Origin: CAZLNO01 sp964561005
Lineage (GTDB): Bacteria; Pseudomonadota; Alphaproteobacteria; Kiloniellales; Rhodovibrionaceae
Length of the DNA stretch: 64,000 bases
Direction of reading: 5' to 3'
Assembly: GCA_964561005.1 (NCBI GenBank)
Contig: CAZLNO010000003.1
Location: 1-64,000 of the forward strand
Position 1 is the first letter of the stretch; each line of letters opens with the position of its first letter. Of the stretch, positions 49,976-59,223 are shown one piece after another. The notes beneath the pieces were generated by a model. It did no database searches. It was not told the origin of the DNA and worked only from the letters and a program-made list of their open reading frames with translations. The translations under genes and the position numbers were made by a program.

Positions 49976-51142
49976 GTGATTCATGAAGCGGACGAGGAAA
50001 GCTGGCCCGAGATCCGTGACGGCGTGCGCCGGCTCTGCGCGCGCTTTCCCGGCGAGTACTGGCGCGAGAAGGACCGCGACCGCGCCTATCCTCAGGAATT
50101 CGTGGACGCGCTGACCGAGGCCGGCTACCTCGCCTGCCTGATCCCCGAGGACTACGGCGGCAGCGGCCTGCCGCTGTCGGCGGCGGCGGCCATCCTGGAG
50201 GAGATCCACGCCAGCGGCGGCAACGGCGCCGCCTGCCACGCGCAGATGTACACGATGGGGACCATCCTGCGCCACGGCAGCGAGGCCCAGCGGCGGCGCT
50301 GGCTGCCGGAGATCGCGGCCGGGAAGCTGCGCCTGCAGGCCTTCGGCGTGACCGAGCCGGCGGCCGGCACCGACACGCTGTCCATCGCCACGACGGCGGT
50401 GCGCGAGGGCGACCACTACGTCATCAACGGCCAGAAGGTCTGGACCAGCCGGGCCGAGCACTCGGACCTGATGCTGCTGCTGGCCCGCACCACGCCCAAG
50501 GAGCAGGTGGACAAGCGCAGCCGCGGGCTGTCGGTCTTCCTGGTCGACCTGCGCGAGCACCTGGGCCGCGGCGTCGAGATCCAGCCCATCCGCACCATGA
50601 TCAACCACGCCACCACGCAGGTCTTCCTGGACGACCTGCGGGTGCCGGCCGAGTGCCTGATCGGCGAGGCGGATCGGGGGTTCGCCTACATCCTGGACGG
50701 GATGAACGCCGAGCGCATCCTGATCGCCGCCGAGTGCGTCGGCGACGGCCGCTGGTTCGTGGAGACGGCGCGCGACTACGCCCGCGAGCGGGAGGTGTTC
50801 GGCCGGCCCATCGGCCGCAACCAGGGCATCCAGTTCCCCATCGCCCGCGCCTTCGCCTCGGTCTCGGCGGCGGCGCTGATGGTGGGGCGCGCGGCCGATC
50901 GCTTCGACGCCGGCAAGCCCTGCGGCAAGCACGCCAACATGGCCAAGCTGCTGGCCTCGGAGGCCGCCTGGCAGGCCGGCGACACCTGCCTGCAGACGCA
51001 CGGCGGCTACGGCTTCGCCGAGGATTTCGACGTCGAGCGCAAGTTCCGGGAGACGCGGCTGTACCAGGTGGCGCCGATCTCCACCAACCTGATCCTGTCC
51101 TATCTGGCCGAGCACGTCCTGGACCTGCCGCGCAGCTACTAG
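49976..51142 (+). CDS. Acyl-CoA dehydrogenase
   Basis: A 388-residue flavoenzyme that desaturates an acyl-CoA and passes electrons to ETF. The FAD-binding stretch QAFGVTEPAAGTDT, the GQKVWTSRAEHSD strand, and the C-terminal QTHGGYGFAEDFDVERKFRE are family features. It starts at GTG 49976 after GGGGAGG. It stands alone between UspA and a chemoreceptor. Chain-length specificity is not readable. Confidence 0.92.
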   Translation: MIHEADEESWPEIRDGVRRLCARFPGEYWREKDRDRAYPQEFVDALTEAGYLACLIPEDYGGSGLPLSAAAAILEEIHASGGNGAACHAQMYTMGTILRHGSEAQRRRWLPEIAAGKLRLQAFGVTEPAAGTDTLSIATTAVREGDHYVINGQKVWTSRAEHSDLMLLLARTTPKEQVDKRSRGLSVFLVDLREHLGRGVEIQPIRTMINHATTQVFLDDLRVPAECLIGEADRGFAYILDGMNAERILIAAECVGDGRWFVETARDYAREREVFGRPIGRNQGIQFPIARAFASVSAAALMVGRAADRFDAGKPCGKHANMAKLLASEAAWQAGDTCLQTHGGYGFAEDFDVERKFRETRLYQVAPISTNLILSYLAEHVLDLPRSY

Positions 51143-51272
51143 GCGCATCCTCGCGGCGGCGCACAAAAGATAAACCGGCTATTAAGACAACCCTGGGTAC
51201 TGCAAGGCGCGACGGCCGTTCGGCGCACGCTGTGGCAAGGGGCGGCCCGCGCCAAAGCTGGGGGATTTCGAG

Positions 51273-52904
51273 ATGCAGATTGCGCGACGGATACAAATCG
51301 TCGCCGGCGCCGTGGGGATTCTGGTCGCGCTGGGGTTCTATGCCAATGTGCAGATCACCAAGGGCGCGACCTTTCATAAGCTGAACTACCTGCATTACAA
51401 GCACTCGGACGCGGTGGCCGGACTCGTCGAGGAGGCGGCCGCACGCGAACCCGGCCGCGACGCCGCGATCCACGACCGCCTGGCGGACCGGATTCGAAAG
51501 GTGCGGGCACAGCCCCGGGCCTGCCTGGACCTCGTGAACTTCGCCGACGCGCTGGTCATGCGCCTGATCGGCACCTATCGCGCGCTGGAACTCTGCGAGG
51601 AGGACGTCGCCGACGGCGATCGCGCGCTGGCTGCGATCGCCGCCTATCGCCGGGGCGAGGCCGGCTTCCCCGCCACGCTGGCGACGCTCCAGGAGGTCAG
51701 CGAGAACTTCCTCGCCCGCTCGGAGGCCTTCGAGCCGCTGGTCGATCAGACCGTCGACTTCATCATCTGGACGATGACGGGCACGAGCCTGGCCGTCGGC
51801 CTGGCGCTCGTCGTCGCCATCTGGCGCAACGGCCGGGGCATCACGCGACCGCTCACCCAGGTGACCGAGGTCACCACGACGCTGGCGGACGGGGATCTGG
51901 AGCGCGAGGTGCCGGGCCGCGAGCGCGGCGACGAGCTGGGTGCGCTGGCGCGCTCGATCGAGGTCTTCCGGCAGAGCGCGCTGCGGGAGGCACGGCTGCG
52001 CGAGGAGCGGCTGCGCGAGCGCGAGGCGGCCGCGGCCCGCGGCGAGCAGGTCATGACCACGGTGCGCGACTTCGATTCGGACATCGACGCGATCCTGAAG
52101 CGCATCCAGCGCGGACTGGAGTCGGTGAACGGCGCGGCCGACACCGTGGAGGACGTCAACACCAGCGCCCGCGACCATGCGGAGACCGTAACCGCCAGCG
52201 TCGAGCAGGCCCGCGGCAGCGCGGCGACCGTCGCCGAGGCCGCCGACCAGCTCACCGGCACCATCGCCGAGATCAGCCGGCAGGCCGATGGCGTCGCCCA
52301 CAAGATCCGCGATGCCGTGACCCAGGCCGAGCGGACGGACGAGCGGGTGAAGTCGCTGTCCCGCACCGCCGACACCATCGGCGAGGTGGTCGACCTCATC
52401 AACGACATCGCCGAGCAGACCAACCTCCTGGCGCTCAACGCCACCATCGAGGCGGCCCGGGCCGGGGACGCCGGCAAGGGCTTCGCCGTGGTCGCGGGGG
52501 AGGTCAAGAGCCTGGCCAACCAGACCACCCGGGCCACCGACCAGATCGCCGACCAGATCCGCACGATGCAGTCCGCCGTGCAGGAGACGGTGACCGCGAT
52601 CGGCGGCATCCGCCAGACCATCGCCGCGGCCGACGACGCCACCAACTCGATCGCCGGCGCCGTGGAGGAGCAGTCCGCCTCGACCCAGGAGATCGATCGC
52701 CACACCGACGAGGTCGCGAAGGAGACCGAGGGCCTGCAAGGTCGCACCGAGGCGCTGTCGCAGGAAGTGGCGCGCAGCGCCGGCGCCCTCCAGGACCTGC
52801 GCGAGAACCACGAGGTGCTGCGCGGCGAGCTGGACGGCCTGATCGCGCGCGCGCACCGCTTCTCCGAAGACATTCAGCGTCTGGAAAACGCCGAGGCGGC
52901 CTGA
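51273..52904 (+). CDS. Methyl-accepting chemotaxis protein
   Basis: A 543-residue chemoreceptor. Helix 1 lies at about residues 7-25 and helix 2 near 165-188, with a helical periplasmic sensor of about 130 residues containing two Cys between them. A HAMP domain follows (RPLTQVTEVTTTLADGDLE). The cytoplasmic signalling hairpin has the conserved IAEQTNLLALNATIEAARAG tip. It is isolated from other chemotaxis genes. The ligand is unknown. Confidence 0.94.
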   Translation: MQIARRIQIVAGAVGILVALGFYANVQITKGATFHKLNYLHYKHSDAVAGLVEEAAAREPGRDAAIHDRLADRIRKVRAQPRACLDLVNFADALVMRLIGTYRALELCEEDVADGDRALAAIAAYRRGEAGFPATLATLQEVSENFLARSEAFEPLVDQTVDFIIWTMTGTSLAVGLALVVAIWRNGRGITRPLTQVTEVTTTLADGDLEREVPGRERGDELGALARSIEVFRQSALREARLREERLREREAAAARGEQVMTTVRDFDSDIDAILKRIQRGLESVNGAADTVEDVNTSARDHAETVTASVEQARGSAATVAEAADQLTGTIAEISRQADGVAHKIRDAVTQAERTDERVKSLSRTADTIGEVVDLINDIAEQTNLLALNATIEAARAGDAGKGFAVVAGEVKSLANQTTRATDQIADQIRTMQSAVQETVTAIGGIRQTIAAADDATNSIAGAVEEQSASTQEIDRHTDEVAKETEGLQGRTEALSQEVARSAGALQDLRENHEVLRGELDGLIARAHRFSEDIQRLENAEAA

Positions 52905-52916
52905 CGCGGGCGCCGC

Positions 52917-53987
52917 CTACTCCTCCGACTCGCGCCGCTTGGCCGCGCGGCCGCGTCGGCGGCGACCGCCGGCGCCGGCGCTCTCGCCGGCCGGGGCCGT
53001 CGTGGCGGCCTCGCCCGAGGCCTGCGCCTGCGCGCCGTAGGAGATTTCCCCCAGGCGCGCGACGATCTCTTCCGTGGCGGGGCACGGCCCGCGGCTGTGC
53101 GCCTCAAGGGCGGCGCGCATGCGGGCGATGTGCTCCGGCGTGGTGCCGCAGCAGCCGCCGATGATCCGCGCGCCGCAGTCCAGGGCGATACGGGCGTAGT
53201 CGGCCATCAGCTCCGGCGTGCCGTTGTACTCGATGCGGTCGCCGTGCCATTCGGGGATGCCGCAGTTGCTCTTGGCGATGAGCACGTCTCCGGGCTGCGC
53301 GGCCTTCGCCATGTTGCTCAGCGCCACCACCAGTTCCGAGGCGCCGACGCCGCAGTTGCCGCCGTAGGCCAGCGGCCGGGGCTGCAGCTCGTGGGCGAGC
53401 TGGGCGAGCTGGCCCGGCATGACGCCCATCATGGTACGGCCGTTGGTGTCGAACGACAGCGTGCAGCACACCGGCAGGCCGGCGGTTCCAGTGCCGGCCA
53501 CCGCCGCCTTCAGCTCGTCCACGGCCGAGACGGTCTCGATCCACAGCACGTCGACGCCGCCCTCGGCCAGCGCCGCCGCCTGCTCGGCGAAGGCCGCCTT
53601 GCCGTCCTCGAAGGTCAGCGGGCCCAGCGGCTCGAACAGCTCGCCCGTGGGGCCCATGGAGCCGGCCACCACAACCGGACGCCCCAGCTTGTCCGCCTCC
53701 TCGCGCGCCAGGCGGGCGGCGGCGAAGTTGATCTCGTGGACGCGGTCCTGGGCGCCGTGCAGCTTCAGGCGATGGCGGGTGCCGCCGAAGCTGTTGGTCA
53801 GGATGATGTCCGAGCCCGCGTCCAGAAAGCTGCGGTAGTGCCGGCGCACCTTGTCCGGCTGCTCGACGTTCCAGAGCTCCGGCGAGTCGCCGTGCTCCAA
53901 CCCCAGCGCGAAGAGGTTGGTCCCGGTGGCGCCGTCCGCCAGGAGCCAGTCGCGTTCCGCCAGCAGGCGGCCCAACAGATCCGACAT
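52917..53987 (-). CDS. bmt: Homocysteine S-methyltransferase family protein (betaine-homocysteine type)
   Basis: A 356-residue zinc enzyme that methylates homocysteine to methionine. Zinc ligands are C212 in YGGNCGVG and C279/C280 in IIGGCCGTTP. The opening LLADGATGTNLFALGL and TNSFGGTRHRL are family features, closest to alphaproteobacterial betaine-homocysteine methyltransferases. GAGGGG precedes ATG 53987. A disordered basic tail of about 35 residues (ending GRAAKRRESEE) extends past the fold. The methyl donor is inferred. Confidence 0.82.
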   Translation of the reverse strand: MSDLLGRLLAERDWLLADGATGTNLFALGLEHGDSPELWNVEQPDKVRRHYRSFLDAGSDIILTNSFGGTRHRLKLHGAQDRVHEINFAAARLAREEADKLGRPVVVAGSMGPTGELFEPLGPLTFEDGKAAFAEQAAALAEGGVDVLWIETVSAVDELKAAVAGTGTAGLPVCCTLSFDTNGRTMMGVMPGQLAQLAHELQPRPLAYGGNCGVGASELVVALSNMAKAAQPGDVLIAKSNCGIPEWHGDRIEYNGTPELMADYARIALDCGARIIGGCCGTTPEHIARMRAALEAHSRGPCPATEEIVARLGEISYGAQAQASGEAATTAPAGESAGAGGRRRRGRAAKRRESEE

Positions 53988-54030
53988 CGCCGTCACCCCT
54001 CGAACCGGGTTGCCGCTTCCCAGACGGGAC

Positions 54031-55005
54031 TCAGGGCAGAGCCGTCAGGATTTCCGGGGCCTTGCCCCATGGTTGAATATCTATATGCAGATAGGGCTCG
54101 TCCAGCACGCTATGGCGCGAGTTGATCTGCGCATGGTGCAGGTGTGCCTGCAGTCCGTCCAGTAACAGTGCATGGTCTTCCCCCCGACACAGCAGGACCT
54201 TGTTGTGCCCGAGGGCCAGAATGCGCAGCTCGGCGCGACGCGCCAGCAGGAACTCGATCGAGGCGACGTTCACGTCGAGAAACGACGGATGCCAGAAGTC
54301 GTCCACCAGCACGACGCCGTATGAGCCCAGGGCGTCCATGGCGATTCCCAAATCGTTGCGGACGGTCTCGTGGTCGTGGCCGCCGTCCACGCTGAACAGC
54401 CGGGCGGCCCCGCGCAGGAAGCTGGCCGGCCCCCGGCGCAGGTCGATGTCCTTGCTGTTGATGCTGTGCAGCTCGACCGCCGCGTCCGCGCCGACGTGGG
54501 CGGCGATGTTGGCCTCGGCCCGCGCGCGGTCGCCACAGCCTGAGTTGCCCTTGTTCTCCGCCTGGTTCTCGAAGAGGTCGAAGCCCACGGTGAGCTCGCC
54601 CTCGCGGGCCAGCAGGGCGAGCAGGATCAGCAGGCGGCCGTGGTGCACGCCGATCTCCGCCATGTGCCCCCGCGCGCCGAGTTCGATTTGGGTCCGCGTC
54701 AGCGCCAGCAGCATCTCGATCATGCCTTCGGCCAGCCAGCCGTCGACCTCGTGGAAGCCCTGGGCGGCATAGCGCCGCAGCCCGGCCGGGTCGCGCAGGC
54801 CCAGGTCGTCGGTATAGGCCGGATCGCGGGCGCGCAGCGGTGCCCCGACCTGGTCTTCCGCCGCGGGGTCGGGCGCGGCCTCGTCCCGCGCGCGGCCGAC
54901 GAGCTCGGCCTCCAGCGCCAGCACGCGACGGCGCAGGAAATCGTAGCGCGTACCGACGACGGGCACACGCACGAAAGCGGCTCGGGCCAGATCGCGCCAG
55001 GCCAT
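54031..55005 (-). CDS. Class I SAM methyltransferase (Methyltransf_24-like)
   Basis: A 324-residue protein with a helical N-terminal part of about 100 residues, then a Rossmann methyltransferase: MAEIGVHHGRLLILLAL (SAM site), TVGFDLFENQAEN, and the FSVDGGHDHETVRNDL and LVDDFWHP segments that supply metal and catalytic acids in related O-methyltransferases. ATG 55005 follows GGAGTCGCC; a GTG at 55065 is less likely. The acceptor is unknown; sugars or secondary metabolites are usual for this group. Confidence 0.72.
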   Translation of the reverse strand: MAWRDLARAAFVRVPVVGTRYDFLRRRVLALEAELVGRARDEAAPDPAAEDQVGAPLRARDPAYTDDLGLRDPAGLRRYAAQGFHEVDGWLAEGMIEMLLALTRTQIELGARGHMAEIGVHHGRLLILLALLAREGELTVGFDLFENQAENKGNSGCGDRARAEANIAAHVGADAAVELHSINSKDIDLRRGPASFLRGAARLFSVDGGHDHETVRNDLGIAMDALGSYGVVLVDDFWHPSFLDVNVASIEFLLARRAELRILALGHNKVLLCRGEDHALLLDGLQAHLHHAQINSRHSVLDEPYLHIDIQPWGKAPEILTALP

Positions 55006-55208
55006 GAGGCGACTCCAGTCGGGGCTGCGGCTTCGCTGGCGGTTGCATAGGGAAAACCGTGCCACCGCGCAACCCGCCAGGGCGATCGCGCGGCGCGTGA
55101 CGCGCTGGGAGGGCCGGATGTCGCGAACCCGTCAGAATTCGGCGTGGGGCACCTCCATCATGCTTTGCCATCGGGACACACGGGCCGCGAAGCGCCGGGC
55201 AGGTCAGG

Positions 55209-55838
55209 GTGAATCACAGCAGCCGCAGCGAACGGGTCCGGGCGGTCTACAACGCGCCCTCGCGCGACGATCTCAGCCGCGCCTACGACGCCTGGGCGGC
55301 CCAGTACGACGCGGATGTAGAGGCCCTGGGCTACGTCAACCCGATGGTGGCGCTCGGCCTGTGCACGCGCTACGTGCGCGGCGACCGCCCGATCCTGGAT
55401 GCCGGCTGCGGCACCGGGCTGATGGGACAGATGCTGGCCCTGCTGGACTACGCGGAGATCGACGGCCTGGACATGGCCATGGGCATGCTGCGTCGCGCCG
55501 CCGGGCGCGGCGTCTACCGCCGGCTGCACCACGCCGTGCTGGGCGAGCCGCTGCCGCTGCCCGACGCGGGCTATGGCGGCATCCTGGCGATCGGCGTTTT
55601 CACGACCGCCTATGCCGGGCCGGAGGCGCTGGACGAGCTGCTGCGCATCACCGAGCCGGGCGGCACGCTTGTCTTCACCGTCACCCAGGCGATGTCGGAG
55701 GATGGCTTCCAGGCGCGACAGGACGCCCTGGAGGCCGAGGGCCGCTGGCACCTGCTGGAGGCGACGCCGGGCTTCCTGTCGCTGCCCAAGGAGGAGGCGG
55801 CGCCGCACACCCGCGCGTTCGCCTATCGCCGTCTCTAA
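55209..55838 (+). CDS. Class I SAM methyltransferase, METTL27-like, paralog 1
   Basis: A 209-residue methyltransferase with LSRAYDAWAAQYDADVEALGY, the SAM site ILDAGCGTGLMGQMLALLDY, and IGVFTTAYAGPEALDELLRI. It resembles the WBSCR27/METTL27 group. It starts at GTG 55209. A paralog follows 212 bases later; the two share the same architecture over the whole length, so they arose by tandem duplication. The substrate is unknown. Confidence 0.82.
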   Translation: MNHSSRSERVRAVYNAPSRDDLSRAYDAWAAQYDADVEALGYVNPMVALGLCTRYVRGDRPILDAGCGTGLMGQMLALLDYAEIDGLDMAMGMLRRAAGRGVYRRLHHAVLGEPLPLPDAGYGGILAIGVFTTAYAGPEALDELLRITEPGGTLVFTVTQAMSEDGFQARQDALEAEGRWHLLEATPGFLSLPKEEAAPHTRAFAYRRL

Positions 55839-55942
55839 AAGCCGGGCTCGGCAGGGTTCGGCGACCGATCTCCGCGGCCACTGCCGCACCGCAAACGCAA
55901 AGATTCCTGGAAATCCGAGATTCGGTGCACGAGCACGTTGCG

Positions 55943-55972
55943 CTGCGGGATAACCTTTCTGGTTAACCGCAG
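55943..55972. promoter_or_regulatory. Inverted repeat between the two methyltransferase paralogs
   Basis: CTGCGG..TAACC (55943-55955) pairs with GGTTA..CCGCAG (55961-55972) in 11 base pairs with a small internal loop, TTTCT in the terminal loop. AAAATTTAAA follows, so it is not a standard terminator in the plus direction; an operator or 5' structure before paralog 2 is as likely. Confidence 0.45.
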
Positions 55973-56050
55973 AAAATTTAAATGTCAAGGTTGGAACGTC
56001 GCCGCAATCTGTTACCCTCGCGCTGTCTTCTTCGCGACAGGAGGTATCGA

Positions 56051-56683
56051 ATGAGCGACAGCATCCACGCGCCGCAGCTTGAGAAGGTGTACTCGGCAAA
56101 GACGCCGGAGGAGTTGCGCGCGAGCTATGACGCCTGGGCCGACAAATACGACGAGGATGTTCAGGCCTTCGGGCGCATCCTGCCGACCGTGGTGCTCGGG
56201 CTCGCGTCGCGCCACCTGCCTCATGACAATGGCCCGATCCTGGACGCCGGCGCCGGCACGGGATGCATGGGCGAGCTGCTGGCCCTCCTGGGCTACGACC
56301 GGATTCACGCGCTGGACATCTCGGCCGGCATGCTGAAGGTGGCCGAGTCCAAGAAGGTCTACACCAGGCTGATCCAGGCCGCCCTCGGCGAGACGCTGGA
56401 CATCCCCGACGACACCTACGGCGGCATGGTCGCCACGGGCGTCTTCACGGTCTCGCACGCCGGGCCGGAGTGCCTCGACGAACTGCTCCGGGTCATGAAG
56501 CCGGGGGCGGTGATGGCGTTCACCGTCACCCATCCGGTCTACGTGTCCGGCTTCCAGCAGAAGATGAAGGCGCTGGAAAAGGCCGGAACGTGGACGCTGA
56601 TCGAGGTGACGCCGGAGTTCCCGACGCACCAGAACTCGACCAACGCTCCGATGTGTCACGGTTTCGCCTACCGGGTAAACTGA
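56051..56683 (+). CDS. Class I SAM methyltransferase, METTL27-like, paralog 2
   Basis: A 210-residue methyltransferase with ELRASYDAWADKYDEDVQAFG, SAM site ILDAGAGTGCMGELLALLGY (Ala in place of the first Cys of paralog 1), and TGVFTVSHAGPECLDELLRV. ATG 56051 follows a perfect AGGAGGT at 56039, so expression should be strong compared with paralog 1. An AT-rich leader and an inverted repeat lie upstream. Confidence 0.84.
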   Translation: MSDSIHAPQLEKVYSAKTPEELRASYDAWADKYDEDVQAFGRILPTVVLGLASRHLPHDNGPILDAGAGTGCMGELLALLGYDRIHALDISAGMLKVAESKKVYTRLIQAALGETLDIPDDTYGGMVATGVFTVSHAGPECLDELLRVMKPGAVMAFTVTHPVYVSGFQQKMKALEKAGTWTLIEVTPEFPTHQNSTNAPMCHGFAYRVN

Positions 56684-56822
56684 CGACGCGTCCCCAACAA
56701 GACACGGTCGCGGCACCGCGCGCCGACGATGTTGCAAGCAGATCCCTCAGCGGCCACGTCGGCGCCAACGCCATGCCGCAACCCTCCCGTGCCCGCGGGG
56801 AAGGGTCCATGTCCGGCGCGGG

Positions 56823-57734
56823 TCACGCCATCGGGCTCGCGCCGGCCTTGCCGGGCTGGTAGTACGGGTTCTCGCCGGACGCGTGGTCGGTGATGTCCAG
56901 GATCTCCTCGATCCCCGGCACGGCGCGCTTGATCTCGGCCTCGACCCCCTGCTTCAGGGTGACGTTCGCCATGCCGCAGCCCTGGCAGCCGCCTTCCAGG
57001 CGCAGGAACACCCGCGGACCGCGCACGTCGATCAAGGAGATGTGGCCGCCGTGGCCGGCGACGGCGGGGTTGATGCGCTCGTCCAGGACCCGGCGCACGG
57101 CCCGGCCGGTCTCGGTCTCCAGCCCCGGCTTGGGGATGGCGTCCAGGTAGTCCTGGACCTTCTCCACCTCGGGCACGTAGTGGCGCAGCATGGTCTCGAT
57201 CTGCGCCAGCATGGCGTAGGCGGTGCCGGCCAGCCTCAGGTTCACCGTCGAGCCGACGAAGGAATGGAACTGGATGTCGCCCCCGGACTGCTCGATCGCC
57301 GGGTAGATCCGGGTGTCGATCAGCTCCTTGACCTGGTCGATCAGCTCCTGCGGCGCGTCGGAGACCGGCTCCAGCGACTCCCAGTCGGGCTCGTCCTCCG
57401 GCGCGGCCGTCGAGGCCTCGGCCTCGGCGCCCCCATCCGGCCCGGCCGGCCGCTCCAGGATCGGCGCGCCGGAGGTGAAGTGCTGCATCACCGCCGCCAG
57501 GACGTGCGGCTTCAGGGTGAGCCACTCGGCGTGCGGGCTCTTGGTGACCTCGACCGAATCCGGGTTGAGCTGCACCCCGCGCACCTGCTCCAGCTCGAAC
57601 AGCCGGGCGGCCAGGGGCGAGCGCCGGGCCTCCTGGGGCGAATTGAACTTCAGCGGCCCCTCGGCCAGCACCTCGCGCCCCGGCACGAAGGCCATGGTGT
57701 CCGGGTCGTTGGTCGCCTGGGTCTGGATGAACAT
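56823..57734 (-). CDS. Nfu-type Fe-S scaffold with two NifU domains
   Basis: A 303-residue Fe-S carrier. Residues 1-92 are an Nfu N-terminal domain (MFIQTQATNDPDTMAF, VMQHFTSGAPIL). Residues 127-195 form a NifU-like domain in which the CxxC loop is replaced by LAGTAYAMLAQ. Residues 207-285 form a second NifU domain with the cluster ligands C250 and C253 in GGCQGCGMANVTLKQGVE. The usual alphaproteobacterial Nfu is about 185 residues, so the extra cysteine-less domain is unusual. It likely delivers clusters to apo-proteins. Confidence 0.88.
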   Translation of the reverse strand: MFIQTQATNDPDTMAFVPGREVLAEGPLKFNSPQEARRSPLAARLFELEQVRGVQLNPDSVEVTKSPHAEWLTLKPHVLAAVMQHFTSGAPILERPAGPDGGAEAEASTAAPEDEPDWESLEPVSDAPQELIDQVKELIDTRIYPAIEQSGGDIQFHSFVGSTVNLRLAGTAYAMLAQIETMLRHYVPEVEKVQDYLDAIPKPGLETETGRAVRRVLDERINPAVAGHGGHISLIDVRGPRVFLRLEGGCQGCGMANVTLKQGVEAEIKRAVPGIEEILDITDHASGENPYYQPGKAGASPMA

Positions 57735-57837
57735 GACGCGCTCTCTCCTGCGGCTTGCCGCGTGGCTCTAATGTTGCTCCGAATGTAGGCCTTCGCGGCG
57801 CGGGAGAAAACGGTACACGGCGTGGGGCTTCGGCGGG

Positions 57838-58623
57838 CTACGCCCGCGGCGGGCGGCGGCGCCGGCGCGCGGCGCGCCAGTTCACGAAGCCCGTCAGCGC
57901 CAGCACGACCAGCGCCACACCCAGGATGTCCACCACATAGGCGCCCGCCGGCCCGAACAGGCGACCGCTGTGCAGGTCGAGCAGCAGGCGCGACCACGGC
58001 ACCTCCGGCCAGCGCGCCCGCCGTCGCACCGCCTCGGCCTCCTCCGGCGGCAAGGGCCCCGACCGCGCCCAGGCGACATCCTGGGGACACGCCACCGACT
58101 CCCAGGAGAGCAAAGCCGGCCCGGCCCGCCGGCAGCCGGCCTCGGTGCGCAACAGCGCGGCATCGCCTTGGGTTCCCACGGCCCGCACCCGCGCACCCGA
58201 CACGGCGCTGTCCATCCGCTCGACGAGCCGGCCGTCCCGGGTGAACAGCAACAAGGAGTCCGGAAGCGCCACCAGAATGCCAGGGCGGACCGCCACCGCG
58301 CCCACGGGCGGCGCGGCGGCCTCGGCCACCTGGCGCGCGCCGATGTAGAGCCCCCCGTTCGCCCAGGCCAGGGCGACGCCGGCAACGCGATAACCGTGCA
58401 GATCGACCGGCCGAGGCTCGAAATAAAGGCGCAGCAGCCAGGTCTGGCGCACCTTGGCCGCGTCCAGGCCAAGCTGGTGCGCGTGGTTGACCACGATCCC
58501 GGTGGCCGCCAGCACGACCAGGAAGGCCATGGCGGCCAGGCCCGCCACTTTATGCACGCGCAAATTGAGGCCACGCGGGCCGCGGGGGCGACGCTGGCCG
58601 GCACGCGCACGGCGCTCAGTCAT
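57838..58623 (-). CDS. PepSY-type membrane protein
   Basis: A 261-residue inner-membrane protein with helix 1 near residues 28-48 (GLAAMAFLVVLAATGIVVNH) and a final helix near 225-245, flanking a periplasmic domain of about 170 residues. LLLDLHSGRLFGPAGAYVVD is the PepSY-associated transmembrane signature found in ferric reductase-like proteins. The C-terminus is Arg-rich. It overlaps the FMN_bind gene by eight bases. It may move electrons across the membrane to the flavin protein; no heme ligand set is certain. Confidence 0.75.
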   Translation of the reverse strand: MTERRARAGQRRPRGPRGLNLRVHKVAGLAAMAFLVVLAATGIVVNHAHQLGLDAAKVRQTWLLRLYFEPRPVDLHGYRVAGVALAWANGGLYIGARQVAEAAAPPVGAVAVRPGILVALPDSLLLFTRDGRLVERMDSAVSGARVRAVGTQGDAALLRTEAGCRRAGPALLSWESVACPQDVAWARSGPLPPEEAEAVRRRARWPEVPWSRLLLDLHSGRLFGPAGAYVVDILGVALVVLALTGFVNWRAARRRRRPPRA

Positions 58624-59134
58624 CCGCGCGCACCTGCCGGTCCAGGAACAGGGCCAGGGTGGCGATCTCCGTCAGCGCCCGCACGCTCAGCGTGGCGCCG
58701 GAAATGCCGTCGATCGAGCGGTCGAGCTCGAGCCCGTCCTTCAGCCGCGCGCCCTGGAACTGCCGGGTGAACCAGTCGTGGCGCACCTGCCAGCCGCGGC
58801 TTTCGCGATAGATCAGCACCTTGATCCGCTTCAGCCGGCCGGACTCCACGACGACGCCGGTGGTGATCGGCTCGTATTTGCCGATGTCCTCCAGGATCCA
58901 GGCGGTGCGCGCATCGCGCCGCCAGTAGCGGATGCGCAACCCGCTCGGCTTTCGGTCCAGGATGTCCGCCACCTGCTTGCGCCGATCGCGGGTCAGCCAG
59001 ATCGCCTGGGGGTCCGGAACGTCGCCCTGGAAAGCGTTCTCCAGGAAGGCTTCGGGGGTCTGGTAGACGTCCGCCGCCGCGGTGGCCGTCGCCCAGAACA
59101 GCAGCGCGGCGACAACTCCGAGCCATGCCCGCAT
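58616..59134 (-). CDS. Exported FMN_bind domain protein
   Basis: A 172-residue exported protein. The signal is MRAWLGVVAALLFWATATAA. The C-terminal FMN_bind domain has the flavinylation motif DGISGATLS, with T148 as the predicted FMN acceptor, as in RnfG and NqrC proteins modified by ApbE. ATG 59134 follows GGGGGA. No apbE gene is in the window. It is placed between a porin and a PepSY protein on the same strand, so a periplasmic electron-transfer role is likely. Confidence 0.78.
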   Translation of the reverse strand: MRAWLGVVAALLFWATATAAADVYQTPEAFLENAFQGDVPDPQAIWLTRDRRKQVADILDRKPSGLRIRYWRRDARTAWILEDIGKYEPITTGVVVESGRLKRIKVLIYRESRGWQVRHDWFTRQFQGARLKDGLELDRSIDGISGATLSVRALTEIATLALFLDRQVRADD

Positions 59135-59223
59135 GCAATCCCCCATCGCGGAAGGTCTCCACCGTTCGTCCTGGCGGTCCCGGCGGCGGCCCGGCGGGAG
59201 CCGGACCGCCGCGCGGCACGGCG

